From Clostridia bacterium (GTDB lineage Bacteria > Bacillota > Clostridia > Oscillospirales > CAG-272), in the NCBI GenBank assembly GCA_017629925.1, contig JAGBWH010000164.1, positions 1 through 13,082 on the forward strand: a stretch of DNA of 13,082 bases. Reading direction: 5' to 3'. Position 1 is the first letter of the stretch; every line of letters starts with the position of its first letter. Shown here one piece after another: positions 6,613 through 13,082 of this stretch. The position numbers and the translations under genes were made by a program. Under the pieces are notes generated by a model. The model was not told where the DNA came from, ran no database searches, and saw nothing but the letters and a program-made list of their open reading frames with translations.

Positions 6613-7399
6613 AATAAATGGTGTGTACAAAACCTTTCACCCCGGTACCGTTTCCGAAAAGAAAGCCATTTGCGGCGTGGACTTGCATCTGAAACCCGGC
6701 GATTTTGTGACCGTCATTGGCGGCAACGGCGCAGGCAAATCCACCCTGCTGAATTTAGTGGCAGGGGTGTTCCCTGCTGACGAAGGCACCATCACCCTTG
6801 ATGGCATCAACCTCACCCATATGCCCGAGCATAAAAGAGCCGCCTACCTTGGTAGAGTGTTCCAAGATCCCATGACCGGCACCGCCGCCACCATGGAGAT
6901 TCATGAACACTTGGCGCTCGCATCTCGCCGTGGCAAAAGAAGAGGACTCGGTTGGGGGATTTGTCGCGCAGAGCGTGAAGATTATTTTGAGCGACTGAAA
7001 ACCCTTGATCTGGGACTGGAAAACAGAATGTCTCAAAAGGTAGGCACCCTGTCAGGCGGTCAAAGACAAGCGCTGACTTTGCTCATGGCAACCATGAAGC
7101 AACCCAAACTCCTCCTGCTGGACGAGCATACCGCAGCACTTGACCCCAAAACAGCGCAAAAAGTGCTGACCTTAACTCAAAAACTGATTGAAGATCAAAA
7201 CCTCACCGCAATGATGGTCACTCACAATATGCAGGATGCCATCACCTATGGCAATCGGCTGATTATGATGAAGGACGGCACCATTATTTTGGATATCGAA
7301 GGCGAAGAAAAGAAGCATCTCACCGTAGAAATTCTGCTCGAAAAATTCGCGCAAACCAGCGGTAGCACTTTCTCTAGCGACAGAGCCTTGCTCTCCTAA
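6605..7399 (+). CDS. ABC importer ATP-binding protein (TrpZ-type)
   Basis: This 264-residue nucleotide-binding domain protein has a complete motif set: Walker A GGNGAGKST (39-47), Q-loop FQDP (Q87), signature LSGGQRQA (149-156), Walker B LLLLDE (169-174) and switch histidine in VTHN (H207). It should power import through the permease encoded just upstream, on the cytoplasmic face. AGGAG at 6591-6595 serves as ribosome binding site within the end of the permease gene. It is the last gene of the T-box operon, and a terminator follows 16 bp later. Length and motifs are normal for the family; nothing is missing. Confidence 0.94.
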   Translation: MLKINGVYKTFHPGTVSEKKAICGVDLHLKPGDFVTVIGGNGAGKSTLLNLVAGVFPADEGTITLDGINLTHMPEHKRAAYLGRVFQDPMTGTAATMEIHEHLALASRRGKRRGLGWGICRAEREDYFERLKTLDLGLENRMSQKVGTLSGGQRQALTLLMATMKQPKLLLLDEHTAALDPKTAQKVLTLTQKLIEDQNLTAMMVTHNMQDAITYGNRLIMMKDGTIILDIEGEEKKHLTVEILLEKFAQTSGSTFSSDRALLS

Positions 7400-7415
7400 A
7401 ACAATTCAAAAAAAC

Positions 7416-7450
7416 AACGGCACTCGTCAAGCAGATGAGTGCCGTTTTTG
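7416..7450. terminator. Bidirectional terminator between convergent operons
   Basis: AACGGCACTC (7416-7425) pairs with GAGTGCCGTT (7437-7446). The stem extends inwards by GTC/GAT with a G-U pair, leaving an AAGCA loop. A T run (7445-7449) follows on the plus strand, and a run of A before the stem (7408-7414) gives a T tract on the minus strand. It can end both the ABC importer operon and the leftward operon. Confidence 0.88.
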
Positions 7451-7469
7451 ATAATCTCATTGTATGAAT

Positions 7470-7811
7470 TTAGGCTTGGTCAGCTTCGGTGGGCGTTTCA
7501 GTTTCGCTACCCACTTGCTCTTCCGACGCTGTATTTTCAGGTATTGGGGCGGCATCTTGCACTATCTCCTCTTTTTTGGGCCATACGCCAAAGAAGCCGA
7601 GCACCGCAAATGCAAAAGAGAGCAAAAAGTAGAGGAGAACCAGTCCACAGGGGATTGAGCCATACGCCCAATTTCCGCCCAGACCGGCAAAAATCGAAGT
7701 CAATAGTGCCGAGGCAAACAGACCTACCGCACAAAAGAAACAATTTTTCGTAAATCCTGCCAGTCCGTCTTTGGGAAAAGCAAGGGGCAAAAAGAAATGT
7801 AAAAATTTCAT
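7470..7811 (-). CDS. Small two-helix membrane protein with acidic tail, unknown function
   Basis: This 113-residue protein is not recognised. It has two hydrophobic segments (about 25-43 and 53-77) and a strongly acidic, Glu/Thr/Pro-rich tail from 81 to 113 with no basic residue. The start ATG at 7811 is the only one available, since an in-frame TAA lies just upstream. TAGGAA at 7823-7828 is a fair ribosome binding site, 11 nt away. It lies 20 bp after the transporter gene and is the last gene before the convergent terminator, so it is probably co-transcribed. It could be an accessory subunit of the transporter, but nothing in the sequence proves this. The opposite strand also has open frames, but they lack ribosome sites. 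Confidence 0.65.
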   Translation of the reverse strand: MKFLHFFLPLAFPKDGLAGFTKNCFFCAVGLFASALLTSIFAGLGGNWAYGSIPCGLVLLYFLLSFAFAVLGFFGVWPKKEEIVQDAAPIPENTASEEQVGSETETPTEADQA

Positions 7812-7831
7812 CGATTACACCATTCCTAACA

Positions 7832-9244
7832 TTAAGGTTTCCAGAAAAGCCAAATGAGCAGATAGCCCGTGAGCACAGCCACAAGGGTAAAGGGGATACC
7901 AATGCGCATAAAGTCTTTTGTTTTCACTTCATGACCTTCACGGCGCAAAATACCGATACCGGCAATGTTGGCAGACGCGCCAATCGGAGTCAGGTTGCCT
8001 CCCAGCGTTGCACCGCAGAGAAGCCCGTAGTAAAAGAGTTTGGGATCTACCACAATGCCTTTTGCCGACAAACCCGCCACCACGCTGGATACCACAGACA
8101 GCATGGTAAGTGTATATGGGATATTGTCAATAAAGGCAGAAAGAATCACAGAGGCAAATACAATCACGGTATAAATGAGGAATACCGCATTCTTTCCGTC
8201 ACCTGCACCGCCCATAGAGGCAATGCCGTCACCAATCATGGAAATGATGCCCGCTTCGCTGATTCCGCCAATGACAACAAAGAGAGAAGCGAGTAGCAAA
8301 ATGGTAAAGTAGTCAATTTCTTTGATAGAAGAGATGACTGTTTTGAAGCTTTGACGCTGCGTGAGGGGGAGTTTTTCTTCGCCCTCGCCTTTTTTGAAGA
8401 GTTCGCGGACAAGCCCCACAAGGAAGAAGAAAACGCAAATCAAGCCGTTGGTGACGTCAGGTTTATAAAACTGACCGGGTGCGGCATTATTTTTATAGGG
8501 AATAAAGGAAGCACCAATCAGCGCGGCAACTGTTGCCACCAGCAAAATGGTAGGCACTTTGTCCTCCACCAAAGTCACATCGTCACAGGAGATTTCTTGT
8601 TTGTCACGACGGAACAGAAAGGCGATGATAAATGCGCTCACGATTGCCCCCACCTCAACGACAAAGAACATACCCAGTCTGCCTTTGCCATCCATGCCGA
8701 CGTCCCAAAAGAAATTCATAAAGTCCAAATTGGCTTCTTTGGCAAGCAAAATGGAGGTGGTGTCGCCCACAAGGGTGGCGGCACCTTGCAGATTGGAAGA
8801 GACGGCAATGCTGATAATAATCGGCACAGGATTGATTTTCAGCTTACGGCAAATCGCTAAAGCCACAGGCGCAATCATCAAAACGGTGGCTACGTTGTCG
8901 AGAAAAGCAGACACAATCCCCGCAAACAAAGACATGACAATGCTCATCCACATCACATTGGGCATCTTAGTGATGAGCATATCCGACATACGTTGGGGCA
9001 TTTTAGATTCCACAAAAAAGAATACCGTCCCCATCGTACCGCCAATCATCATCAGCACATTCCAGTCAATGGTTTTGAGAGCATCTAAAAAGTGATAGGA
9101 AAAACCCGTGCCCGGTATTGAGCCGATGATAACAAAAATCACAGCAGAGCCAAGTGCCACAAAAGGTCTCTGTTTGGGCAATGCCAGCATCAGCACATAA
9201 GTCAAAGCAAAAAGCGCGAGCAAAATGATCGTAATGGGCTGCAT
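7832..9244 (-). CDS. Ion transporter of the ArsB/NhaD (SLC13-like) superfamily
   Basis: This 470-residue integral membrane protein has roughly 11-12 hydrophobic helices in two similar halves. The first half has SAFLDNVATVLMIAPV (112-127) followed by QGAATLVGDTTSILLA (153-168); the second has SAFIDNIPYTLTML (369-382) followed by GATLGGNLTPIGASANI (411-427). The paired DN motifs and paired GG/GA-T-x-x-G loops mark the ArsB/NhaD/CitMHS group (PF03600, COG1055-like). The N-terminal segment MQPITIILLALFALTYVLML is the first helix. The substrate cannot be decided: arsenite, sodium/proton exchange and dicarboxylate are all possible, and no arsR or arsenic gene is adjacent. GGGA at 9254-9257 is 9 nt before the ATG. 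The charged central loop at about 279-300 separates the two halves. Confidence 0.87.
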   Translation of the reverse strand: MQPITIILLALFALTYVLMLALPKQRPFVALGSAVIFVIIGSIPGTGFSYHFLDALKTIDWNVLMMIGGTMGTVFFFVESKMPQRMSDMLITKMPNVMWMSIVMSLFAGIVSAFLDNVATVLMIAPVALAICRKLKINPVPIIISIAVSSNLQGAATLVGDTTSILLAKEANLDFMNFFWDVGMDGKGRLGMFFVVEVGAIVSAFIIAFLFRRDKQEISCDDVTLVEDKVPTILLVATVAALIGASFIPYKNNAAPGQFYKPDVTNGLICVFFFLVGLVRELFKKGEGEEKLPLTQRQSFKTVISSIKEIDYFTILLLASLFVVIGGISEAGIISMIGDGIASMGGAGDGKNAVFLIYTVIVFASVILSAFIDNIPYTLTMLSVVSSVVAGLSAKGIVVDPKLFYYGLLCGATLGGNLTPIGASANIAGIGILRREGHEVKTKDFMRIGIPFTLVAVLTGYLLIWLFWKP

Positions 9245-9281
9245 TTTTTGTCATCCCGTCCTTTGTTTGATATTTCTATTC

Positions 9282-9311
9282 AGTATATTATTCGTCCTTA
9301 AAATTCGTGAA
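9282..9311 (-). promoter_or_regulatory. Possible promoter of the transporter gene
   Basis: On the minus strand TTCACG (9306-9311), an 18-bp spacer and TATACT (9282-9287) precede the transporter start by about 38 bp. The -35 matches the consensus at only 4 of 6 positions, so this is tentative. The gene may instead be read through from upstream. Confidence 0.35.
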
Positions 9312-9339
9312 ATTTAGCCAATGACGAAACCAAATTTCA
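9308..9339. repeat. Inverted repeat directly after the YitT-family stop codon
   Basis: TGAAATTT (9308-9315) and AAATTTCA (9332-9339) form an 8-bp, A/T-rich palindrome with a 16-nt loop immediately downstream of the TGA at 9340-9342. No T run follows in the leftward direction, so it would be a weak terminator. It overlaps the tentative -35 element. Confidence 0.4.
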
Positions 9340-10245
9340 TCAAAGAGAGGTAAACCCCCTGCCAATCGTCTCATTTGAATTAGTGATAATCATAAATGCT
9401 TCGGGATCTATGATTTTCAGTTGGCGTTTGAGACGTATGGCTTCGCTTCGTTTGCACACGGTTACAATCATGTGTTTGGGCGATTGTGTATAGGCACCTT
9501 TGGCATTGATTTCCGTGGCAGAACGATGCATTTCTGTGGTGATAAACGGCTCGATTTTATCGGGATGAGAGGTGATAATCAAAAAGCATTTGCACATATT
9601 GAAGTTTTCGATTACCCCATCTACCAAAAATCCCTTGGCAAACAAACCCAGCACAGAATAAAGACCGGCGGTCACGGTATCGAACAAGAAGAAGGGGGAA
9701 ATGGCGATGAAAAAGTCCACCAAAAGAAGTGCTTTTCCCACTTCTATATGCCGATATTTTTTGATAATGAGTGCCACGATATCCGTTCCGCCCGAAGACG
9801 CCCCCACGGCAAAGAGCATGGAAGCCCCCACCGACGAAAGCAGAATACAAATCACCAATTCCAAAAACGGTTGGTCGGTGAGTTTGCCATCCATGGCGAA
9901 TAGAGTAGCGGGAACAAAAAGCTCAAAAATCCATACCAAAAAGGAATAAAAGAGAGAGCAATAGATTGTCCCTAAGGCAAAACTTTTTCCTAAAAATATC
10001 ACCCCAAGCAAGAGCATGAGTGCATTGAGCAATAGGTTAATCACACCCATTGTCAAAATGTCTGCCACGGCTGTCCCTTGTAGCATTTCGGCAAGTGCAA
10101 TGGCCAAACCACTCACTCCGCCAATCGTAAATCCATTGGGGGCTTTGAAAAAATACACACCAATGGCAGTAAAGAGCAACCCCCCATGAACCATGGCCAA
10201 TCGCTTGAGTGACCATTTTTGCTTTGCATCGTTTGATTGTTTCAT
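9340..10245 (-). CDS. YitT-family membrane protein (DUF161 plus C-terminal DUF2179)
   Basis: This 301-residue protein has about five membrane helices in the first 205 residues, with the family blocks FFKAPNGFTIGGVSGLAIAL (32-51), GVINLLLNALMLLLG (67-81) and ASSGGTDIVALII (149-161). It ends in a soluble DUF2179 domain from about 215 (CKCFLIIT through GRGFTSL). The ATG at 10245 is preferred because the resulting N-terminus, charged and then directly hydrophobic, is typical of the family; the frame stays open upstream but overlaps the TPM gene. The ribosome binding site is weak (GAAAAG, about 13 nt away). The gene lies 46 bp after the TPM gene with no terminator, so it is likely the last member of that operon. 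YitT proteins are widespread in Firmicutes, but their biochemical role is unknown to me. Confidence 0.88.
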   Translation of the reverse strand: MKQSNDAKQKWSLKRLAMVHGGLLFTAIGVYFFKAPNGFTIGGVSGLAIALAEMLQGTAVADILTMGVINLLLNALMLLLGVIFLGKSFALGTIYCSLFYSFLVWIFELFVPATLFAMDGKLTDQPFLELVICILLSSVGASMLFAVGASSGGTDIVALIIKKYRHIEVGKALLLVDFFIAISPFFLFDTVTAGLYSVLGLFAKGFLVDGVIENFNMCKCFLIITSHPDKIEPFITTEMHRSATEINAKGAYTQSPKHMIVTVCKRSEAIRLKRQLKIIDPEAFMIITNSNETIGRGFTSL

Positions 10246-10291
10246 CGTCGTTTGTTTTCTTTTCACAAATGATTTTATTTGTTTATACAGT

Positions 10292-11098
10292 TTATCTGCC
10301 ACCGTGACGTCCGCCACCGCCACCACTTCTGCCTCCGCTACTATTGTTGACGGTGCGAGAGGTAATGGTGGTATGAAGGAAGATGTCTTCCCTTGTGGTA
10401 GGCACGAGAGTAGCATACTTGTTTAAGGGATAGTTGGTGGGTTTGATTTTCATGCGATACTTCGCCACTACGATCAAAACCGCCACGCCCGAGGTGAAAG
10501 AGGCAAGCCAGACACCGATTTTCACGCGAGAGAGGAAATGCTCGTTGCTTTCGCTGAAAAAGGCGGTATCGCCACTCACCACCACATCAAGGTTTTCTGC
10601 GGTTTTGCTGGTGAGGCGAGCATTGATGGCTTTGGCGGTTAGCGTTTGCCATGCCAAAATGCCTTCAAAGAGCACCCCGTTTTTCAAATTATCATAGACA
10701 TCGGGGGCATCTAATATCCTGTTCATTTCACTTTCCGTGATATCATGCTCCGCTGTGCCATAGGCGTGCATATCATAATACCACTCGCCTGAGCGTGAGT
10801 GAAGCACGAGCAATACATGGTCGTATTGATAAGACAGCCCATATTGCCTCATGTAATAGCGGTCGTCTCCCTTGCCCTCTGCCACAATCACCACGTGCAA
10901 ACTCGTCTCGCCTGAGAGTTCTGCGCCTCGCTTTGTAATATAGGCTTGTTGGGTGGGAGTTAGGTGATTTCTTTCATCCACAAAATAAGGGATGGCGCCA
11001 TCTGCCTCCGCCATAGTGGCAAGGGGGCAGGCGAAAATTGCCAAACATAGGCACATCCATGCAAATATCGTTTTAAAACGCACAAAAGATGTTTTCAT
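10292..11098 (-). CDS. TPM-domain membrane protein, YdjH-like
   Basis: This 268-residue protein has a signal peptide (1-30, hydrophobic core at about 10-27), an extracytoplasmic TPM domain at about 36-165 (PF04536 type, with HLTPTQQAYITKR, HVVIVAEG and HVLLVLHSRSGEWYYDMHAYG), a membrane helix at about 193-213, and a cytoplasmic tail ending in a Gly/Ser/Arg-rich stretch (252-268). Such glycine-rich tails are common in TPM proteins. The ATG at 11098 is chosen because GGGAGG at 11110-11115 precedes it by 11 nt; an in-frame GTG at 11110 overlaps that site and is unlikely. The upstream zinc-ribbon gene ends at 11100, one base away, so translation is coupled. B. subtilis YdjH, a partner of YdjG and YdjI in an envelope-stress operon, is the closest recognised parallel. 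Confidence 0.82.
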   Translation of the reverse strand: MKTSFVRFKTIFAWMCLCLAIFACPLATMAEADGAIPYFVDERNHLTPTQQAYITKRGAELSGETSLHVVIVAEGKGDDRYYMRQYGLSYQYDHVLLVLHSRSGEWYYDMHAYGTAEHDITESEMNRILDAPDVYDNLKNGVLFEGILAWQTLTAKAINARLTSKTAENLDVVVSGDTAFFSESNEHFLSRVKIGVWLASFTSGVAVLIVVAKYRMKIKPTNYPLNKYATLVPTTREDIFLHTTITSRTVNNSSGGRSGGGGGRHGGR

Positions 11099-11099
11099 A

Positions 11100-12320
11100 T
11101 CACAGCACACCTCCCATGAGCAAGGTGAGCAAAACGGTCAAAACACCCACGCCCAACCCAAACAAAATCAATTTCAGGGGGCTGAGTGGCACTCTGCCAT
11201 AAATTTTACCCGTTGAGCCGTTGAGCGCAAAGGTATAACTCTTTTTCTTGTTTTTGCCATGATACACGACCATCCAAAGGGGCAAAAGCGCATATTCCCA
11301 ATGGCTTTGCACCACGTTCACATCGCAAGACAACGTCACCACGCTATGATATCCCACAATCGTATTTCTAAGTAAAGTGGTGGCATAACTATTCATTTTT
11401 TCTCTCACCTCTTCGGTGAGCGCATCTCTTTCGATGTTTCGTTTTTTGGCGAAAAATCCGGAAAGATAGTCTGCCGTAAAGGGCATAAGTTGCTCGGAAG
11501 GATAAGGCAGAACCCCCTCAAGCATGGTTTTGTCCACTTCTTTCAAAGCCGAAGTCGTGATGTCTTCAAAATGAATATCCCCGCTTCTGGAGACGGCATA
11601 ATGAGAGGTTTCTGTATAAATTTTATTGCCCGAACGCCAAGATCTCACGCGGGTGGCTTTGGCTTTGAGGGTGGCGTTGGTGTCGGCATCTGTAATCCAA
11701 AAGGGATAGTAAATACCTTGAATTTTATCCATTTGACCGGGGGCAAATAGTGCTTTGGGGGCGAAAATTTTGCGTTTCGCCCATGTTTCGAATAGGCTTT
11801 GTGCGCCTGAGCGGTCAATGGAAAAAGGAATGAGTTTGTCAGGCTTCATTTGCCCTGCCAGCCTACCCTGCAAAATCACGGGGCTATGGCAATAACAGCA
11901 AAAATCCGCCGCCGTATGCTCATCTGCCACAATCTCTGCGCCGCAGCTGGGGCAGACATATTCTTGCATATGCGCGCAATAATCCTCTGCCTCTTCGTGC
12001 GCTCGCTTGGCTTTTTCTGCAGCGTTTGTGAGAGATAATTCTTCTTCGGTGAACAAAGACAAGCAAAATTCACAGCCAAACTTTCCCTCGGCGGGAGAAA
12101 ATACCAATGCCGCGCTGCAATTTGGGCATTGATAAGCGGTAGCAGTATGTGCAAAAGAGGCTTGGTCTGCCATGTCGCCCTCTCCCGCCTCATCGGGCGT
12201 TTGATAGTCAGGGGCGTCGTATTCGGGCGTCTCGTAAAGAGGCGTTGGCGTCTCGTTTTCGGTGACGATCGGTTCGTTTATCTCTTCAGAGGTGCCCTCT
12301 TCATCAATATAGCTTACCAT
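11100..12320 (-). CDS. Membrane-anchored double zinc-ribbon protein, YdjG-like
   Basis: This 406-residue protein has two N-terminal zinc ribbons: C65-x2-C68 with C83-x2-C86, and C123-x2-C126 with C141 or C142 and C144. A charged helical linker lies between them. A middle domain of about 230 residues follows (PDKLIPFSI, YYPFWITDADTNA, WEYALLPLWMVVYHG), and one membrane helix at 383-403 ends the protein with almost no tail. This is the architecture of the TFIIB-type zinc-ribbon protein YdjG. Residues 1-55 are acidic and Thr/Pro-rich (ENETPTPLYETPEYDAPD). The ATG at 12320 follows the upstream TGA by only 6 bp but has a weak ribosome site. A second ATG at 12173 (residue 50) follows GGAGAGG closely and would remove the acidic part. 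The upstream SPFH gene and downstream TPM gene suggest one complex at the membrane. Confidence 0.82.
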   Translation of the reverse strand: MVSYIDEEGTSEEINEPIVTENETPTPLYETPEYDAPDYQTPDEAGEGDMADQASFAHTATAYQCPNCSAALVFSPAEGKFGCEFCLSLFTEEELSLTNAAEKAKRAHEEAEDYCAHMQEYVCPSCGAEIVADEHTAADFCCYCHSPVILQGRLAGQMKPDKLIPFSIDRSGAQSLFETWAKRKIFAPKALFAPGQMDKIQGIYYPFWITDADTNATLKAKATRVRSWRSGNKIYTETSHYAVSRSGDIHFEDITTSALKEVDKTMLEGVLPYPSEQLMPFTADYLSGFFAKKRNIERDALTEEVREKMNSYATTLLRNTIVGYHSVVTLSCDVNVVQSHWEYALLPLWMVVYHGKNKKKSYTFALNGSTGKIYGRVPLSPLKLILFGLGVGVLTVLLTLLMGGVL

Positions 12321-12326
12321 CTTTTA

Positions 12327-13082
12327 TCAGGGACGGGGGTTTCCGCAATTGGCGCAAAAACGCCCACTATTCACATGACCACAAGAGCAAGTCCAGTCTG
12401 TTGAGGGCTTACGAGCACCGCAATCAGAGCAGAAATTGCCATCATTCACTTTACCGCAAGCGCAAGTCCAACTACCTGCCGGCAAGGGCTTGGCTGCGCC
12501 ACAATCTGTGCAGAATTTTCCGTCGTTGGTCTTTCCGCAAGTGCAAGTCCATGTGTTGGCAGGAGCGCCGCCTGCCTCCATTTGCCTGCGATTGGTTTCA
12601 CTTGCCGTCCCGAAAAAGCCTCCGCCTACACCCATGCCGATGCCTACGCCCATAAAGGCTCCGCCTGCACCGCCGGGATTGTCGCCTGCATTTTCGATAC
12701 CTCTTGCCACAGCGCCTTGCACATATCCTTCACGGACAGAGGGATCGCCCAGCATGGCACCTTGGTTGCGCATATGGATGAGTTTTTGAGAGTCTTCATC
12801 ATAGGAAATGGAGGCAATGCCCACCGATTGGATTTCCATACCACGGGCTTGTGTCCAATCCGCATCGAGGGTAGTTGCCATGTATCTTGACAGTTCCCTG
12901 CTCTTTGAGGGCACGTGAGAAATGCGGATACCGTCAATAGACATTTGGTTGATAGAAGCTTGCAATGCTTCCAAAAATTCAGACATATATTGCGCATTGA
13001 TATCTGCAATATCCACATGGTCTTGATTTTTGGGCACAGCTTCCACATAGAAAAGGATAGGGTTGACAATGCGAATAGAATA
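12327..13082 (-). CDS. SPFH-domain protein with three C-terminal zinc ribbons, YdjI-like (5' end outside the window)
   Basis: The frame is open from the window edge to TGA at 12327, giving the last 251 residues; the true start lies to the right. The first part (NPILFYVEAVPKNQDHVDI, then helical DINAQYMSEFLEALQASIN, and QARGMEIQSVGIASISYDED) matches the C-terminal half of SPFH domains of the virion-core/YdjI type (COG4260-like). A Gly-rich linker at fragment residues 134-157 leads to three zinc ribbons of the form W-T-C-x-C-G-x2-N-x-G-x-F-C-x2-C-G. SPFH proteins assemble into membrane-associated rings or microdomains. The gene is the upstream member of a set with zinc-ribbon and TPM genes. B. 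subtilis has YdjI in an equivalent operon next to a PspA paralogue; a PspA-like gene could lie beyond the right edge. Confidence 0.85.
   Translation of the reverse strand, partial: YSIRIVNPILFYVEAVPKNQDHVDIADINAQYMSEFLEALQASINQMSIDGIRISHVPSKSRELSRYMATTLDADWTQARGMEIQSVGIASISYDEDSQKLIHMRNQGAMLGDPSVREGYVQGAVARGIENAGDNPGGAGGAFMGVGIGMGVGGGFFGTASETNRRQMEAGGAPANTWTCTCGKTNDGKFCTDCGAAKPLPAGSWTCACGKVNDGNFCSDCGARKPSTDWTCSCGHVNSGRFCANCGNPRP
12342..12551 (-). repeat. Three tandem zinc-ribbon repeats within the SPFH-like gene
   Basis: Three copies of the ribbon begin with Trp at fragment residues 178, 205 and 230, spaced 27 and 25 residues. The cysteine quartets are C180/C182/C191/C194, C207/C209/C218/C221 and C232/C234/C243/C246. 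The linkers are Pro/Gly/Ser-rich. The copies are nearly identical in layout but not in sequence. Confidence 0.85.

Noticed and set aside
8351..9095. Two plus-strand open frames opposite the transporter gene
   Set aside because: They are frame shadows of a long membrane-protein gene, and neither has motifs or initiation signals.
12342..12551. CRISPR-like or satellite DNA repeat
   Set aside because: The periodicity is at the protein level with unequal spacing (27 and 25 codons) and encodes zinc ribbons.

Overview
The window comes from a low-to-moderate GC Gram-positive anaerobe, most likely a member of the Clostridia (Bacillota). The basis is a complete T-box leader, strong AGGAGG-type ribosome binding sites, consensus TTGACA/TATAAT promoters, a uroporphyrinogen-decarboxylase-like methyltransferase gene, and an SPFH/zinc-ribbon/TPM gene set of the Bacillus YdjI/YdjG/YdjH type. 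No rRNA, tRNA, transposase, integrase or CRISPR array is visible, so genus cannot be given.

Left block (1-2694, transcribed leftwards): a perfect consensus promoter drives a von Willebrand A (MIDAS) protein, followed by a PP2C-type phosphatase gene that runs off the left edge. A 102-bp nested inverted-repeat element lies between them. A vWA gene next to a PP2C gene recalls the TerY-P type phosphorylation-signalling modules, whose usual third member is a protein kinase. That kinase, if present, lies outside the window.

Middle block (2828-7450, transcribed rightwards): a monocistronic URO-D/MtaA-family gene with its own promoter and terminator is followed by a T-box riboswitch and a three-gene ABC importer operon (lipoprotein, permease, ATPase). 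The importer belongs to the type usually called TrpXYZ. The readable specifier triplet is UAC and the T-box bulge begins UGGU, both of which point to tRNA-Tyr, so tyrosine (or a precursor) is the better predicted substrate.

Right block (13082-7470, transcribed leftwards): the 3' end of an SPFH-domain protein with three C-terminal zinc ribbons, a membrane-anchored double zinc-ribbon protein and a TPM-domain membrane protein form a tightly coupled envelope-stress-like operon of the YdjI-YdjG-YdjH kind. A YitT-family membrane protein follows 46 bp later, then an ArsB/NhaD-superfamily transporter and a small two-helix membrane protein. The middle and right blocks converge on a bidirectional terminator near 7416-7450.

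The least understood parts are the vWA-PP2C pair with its structured spacer, the tyrosine-type T-box with a non-consensus bulge, and the SPFH/zinc-ribbon/TPM module joined to YitT.
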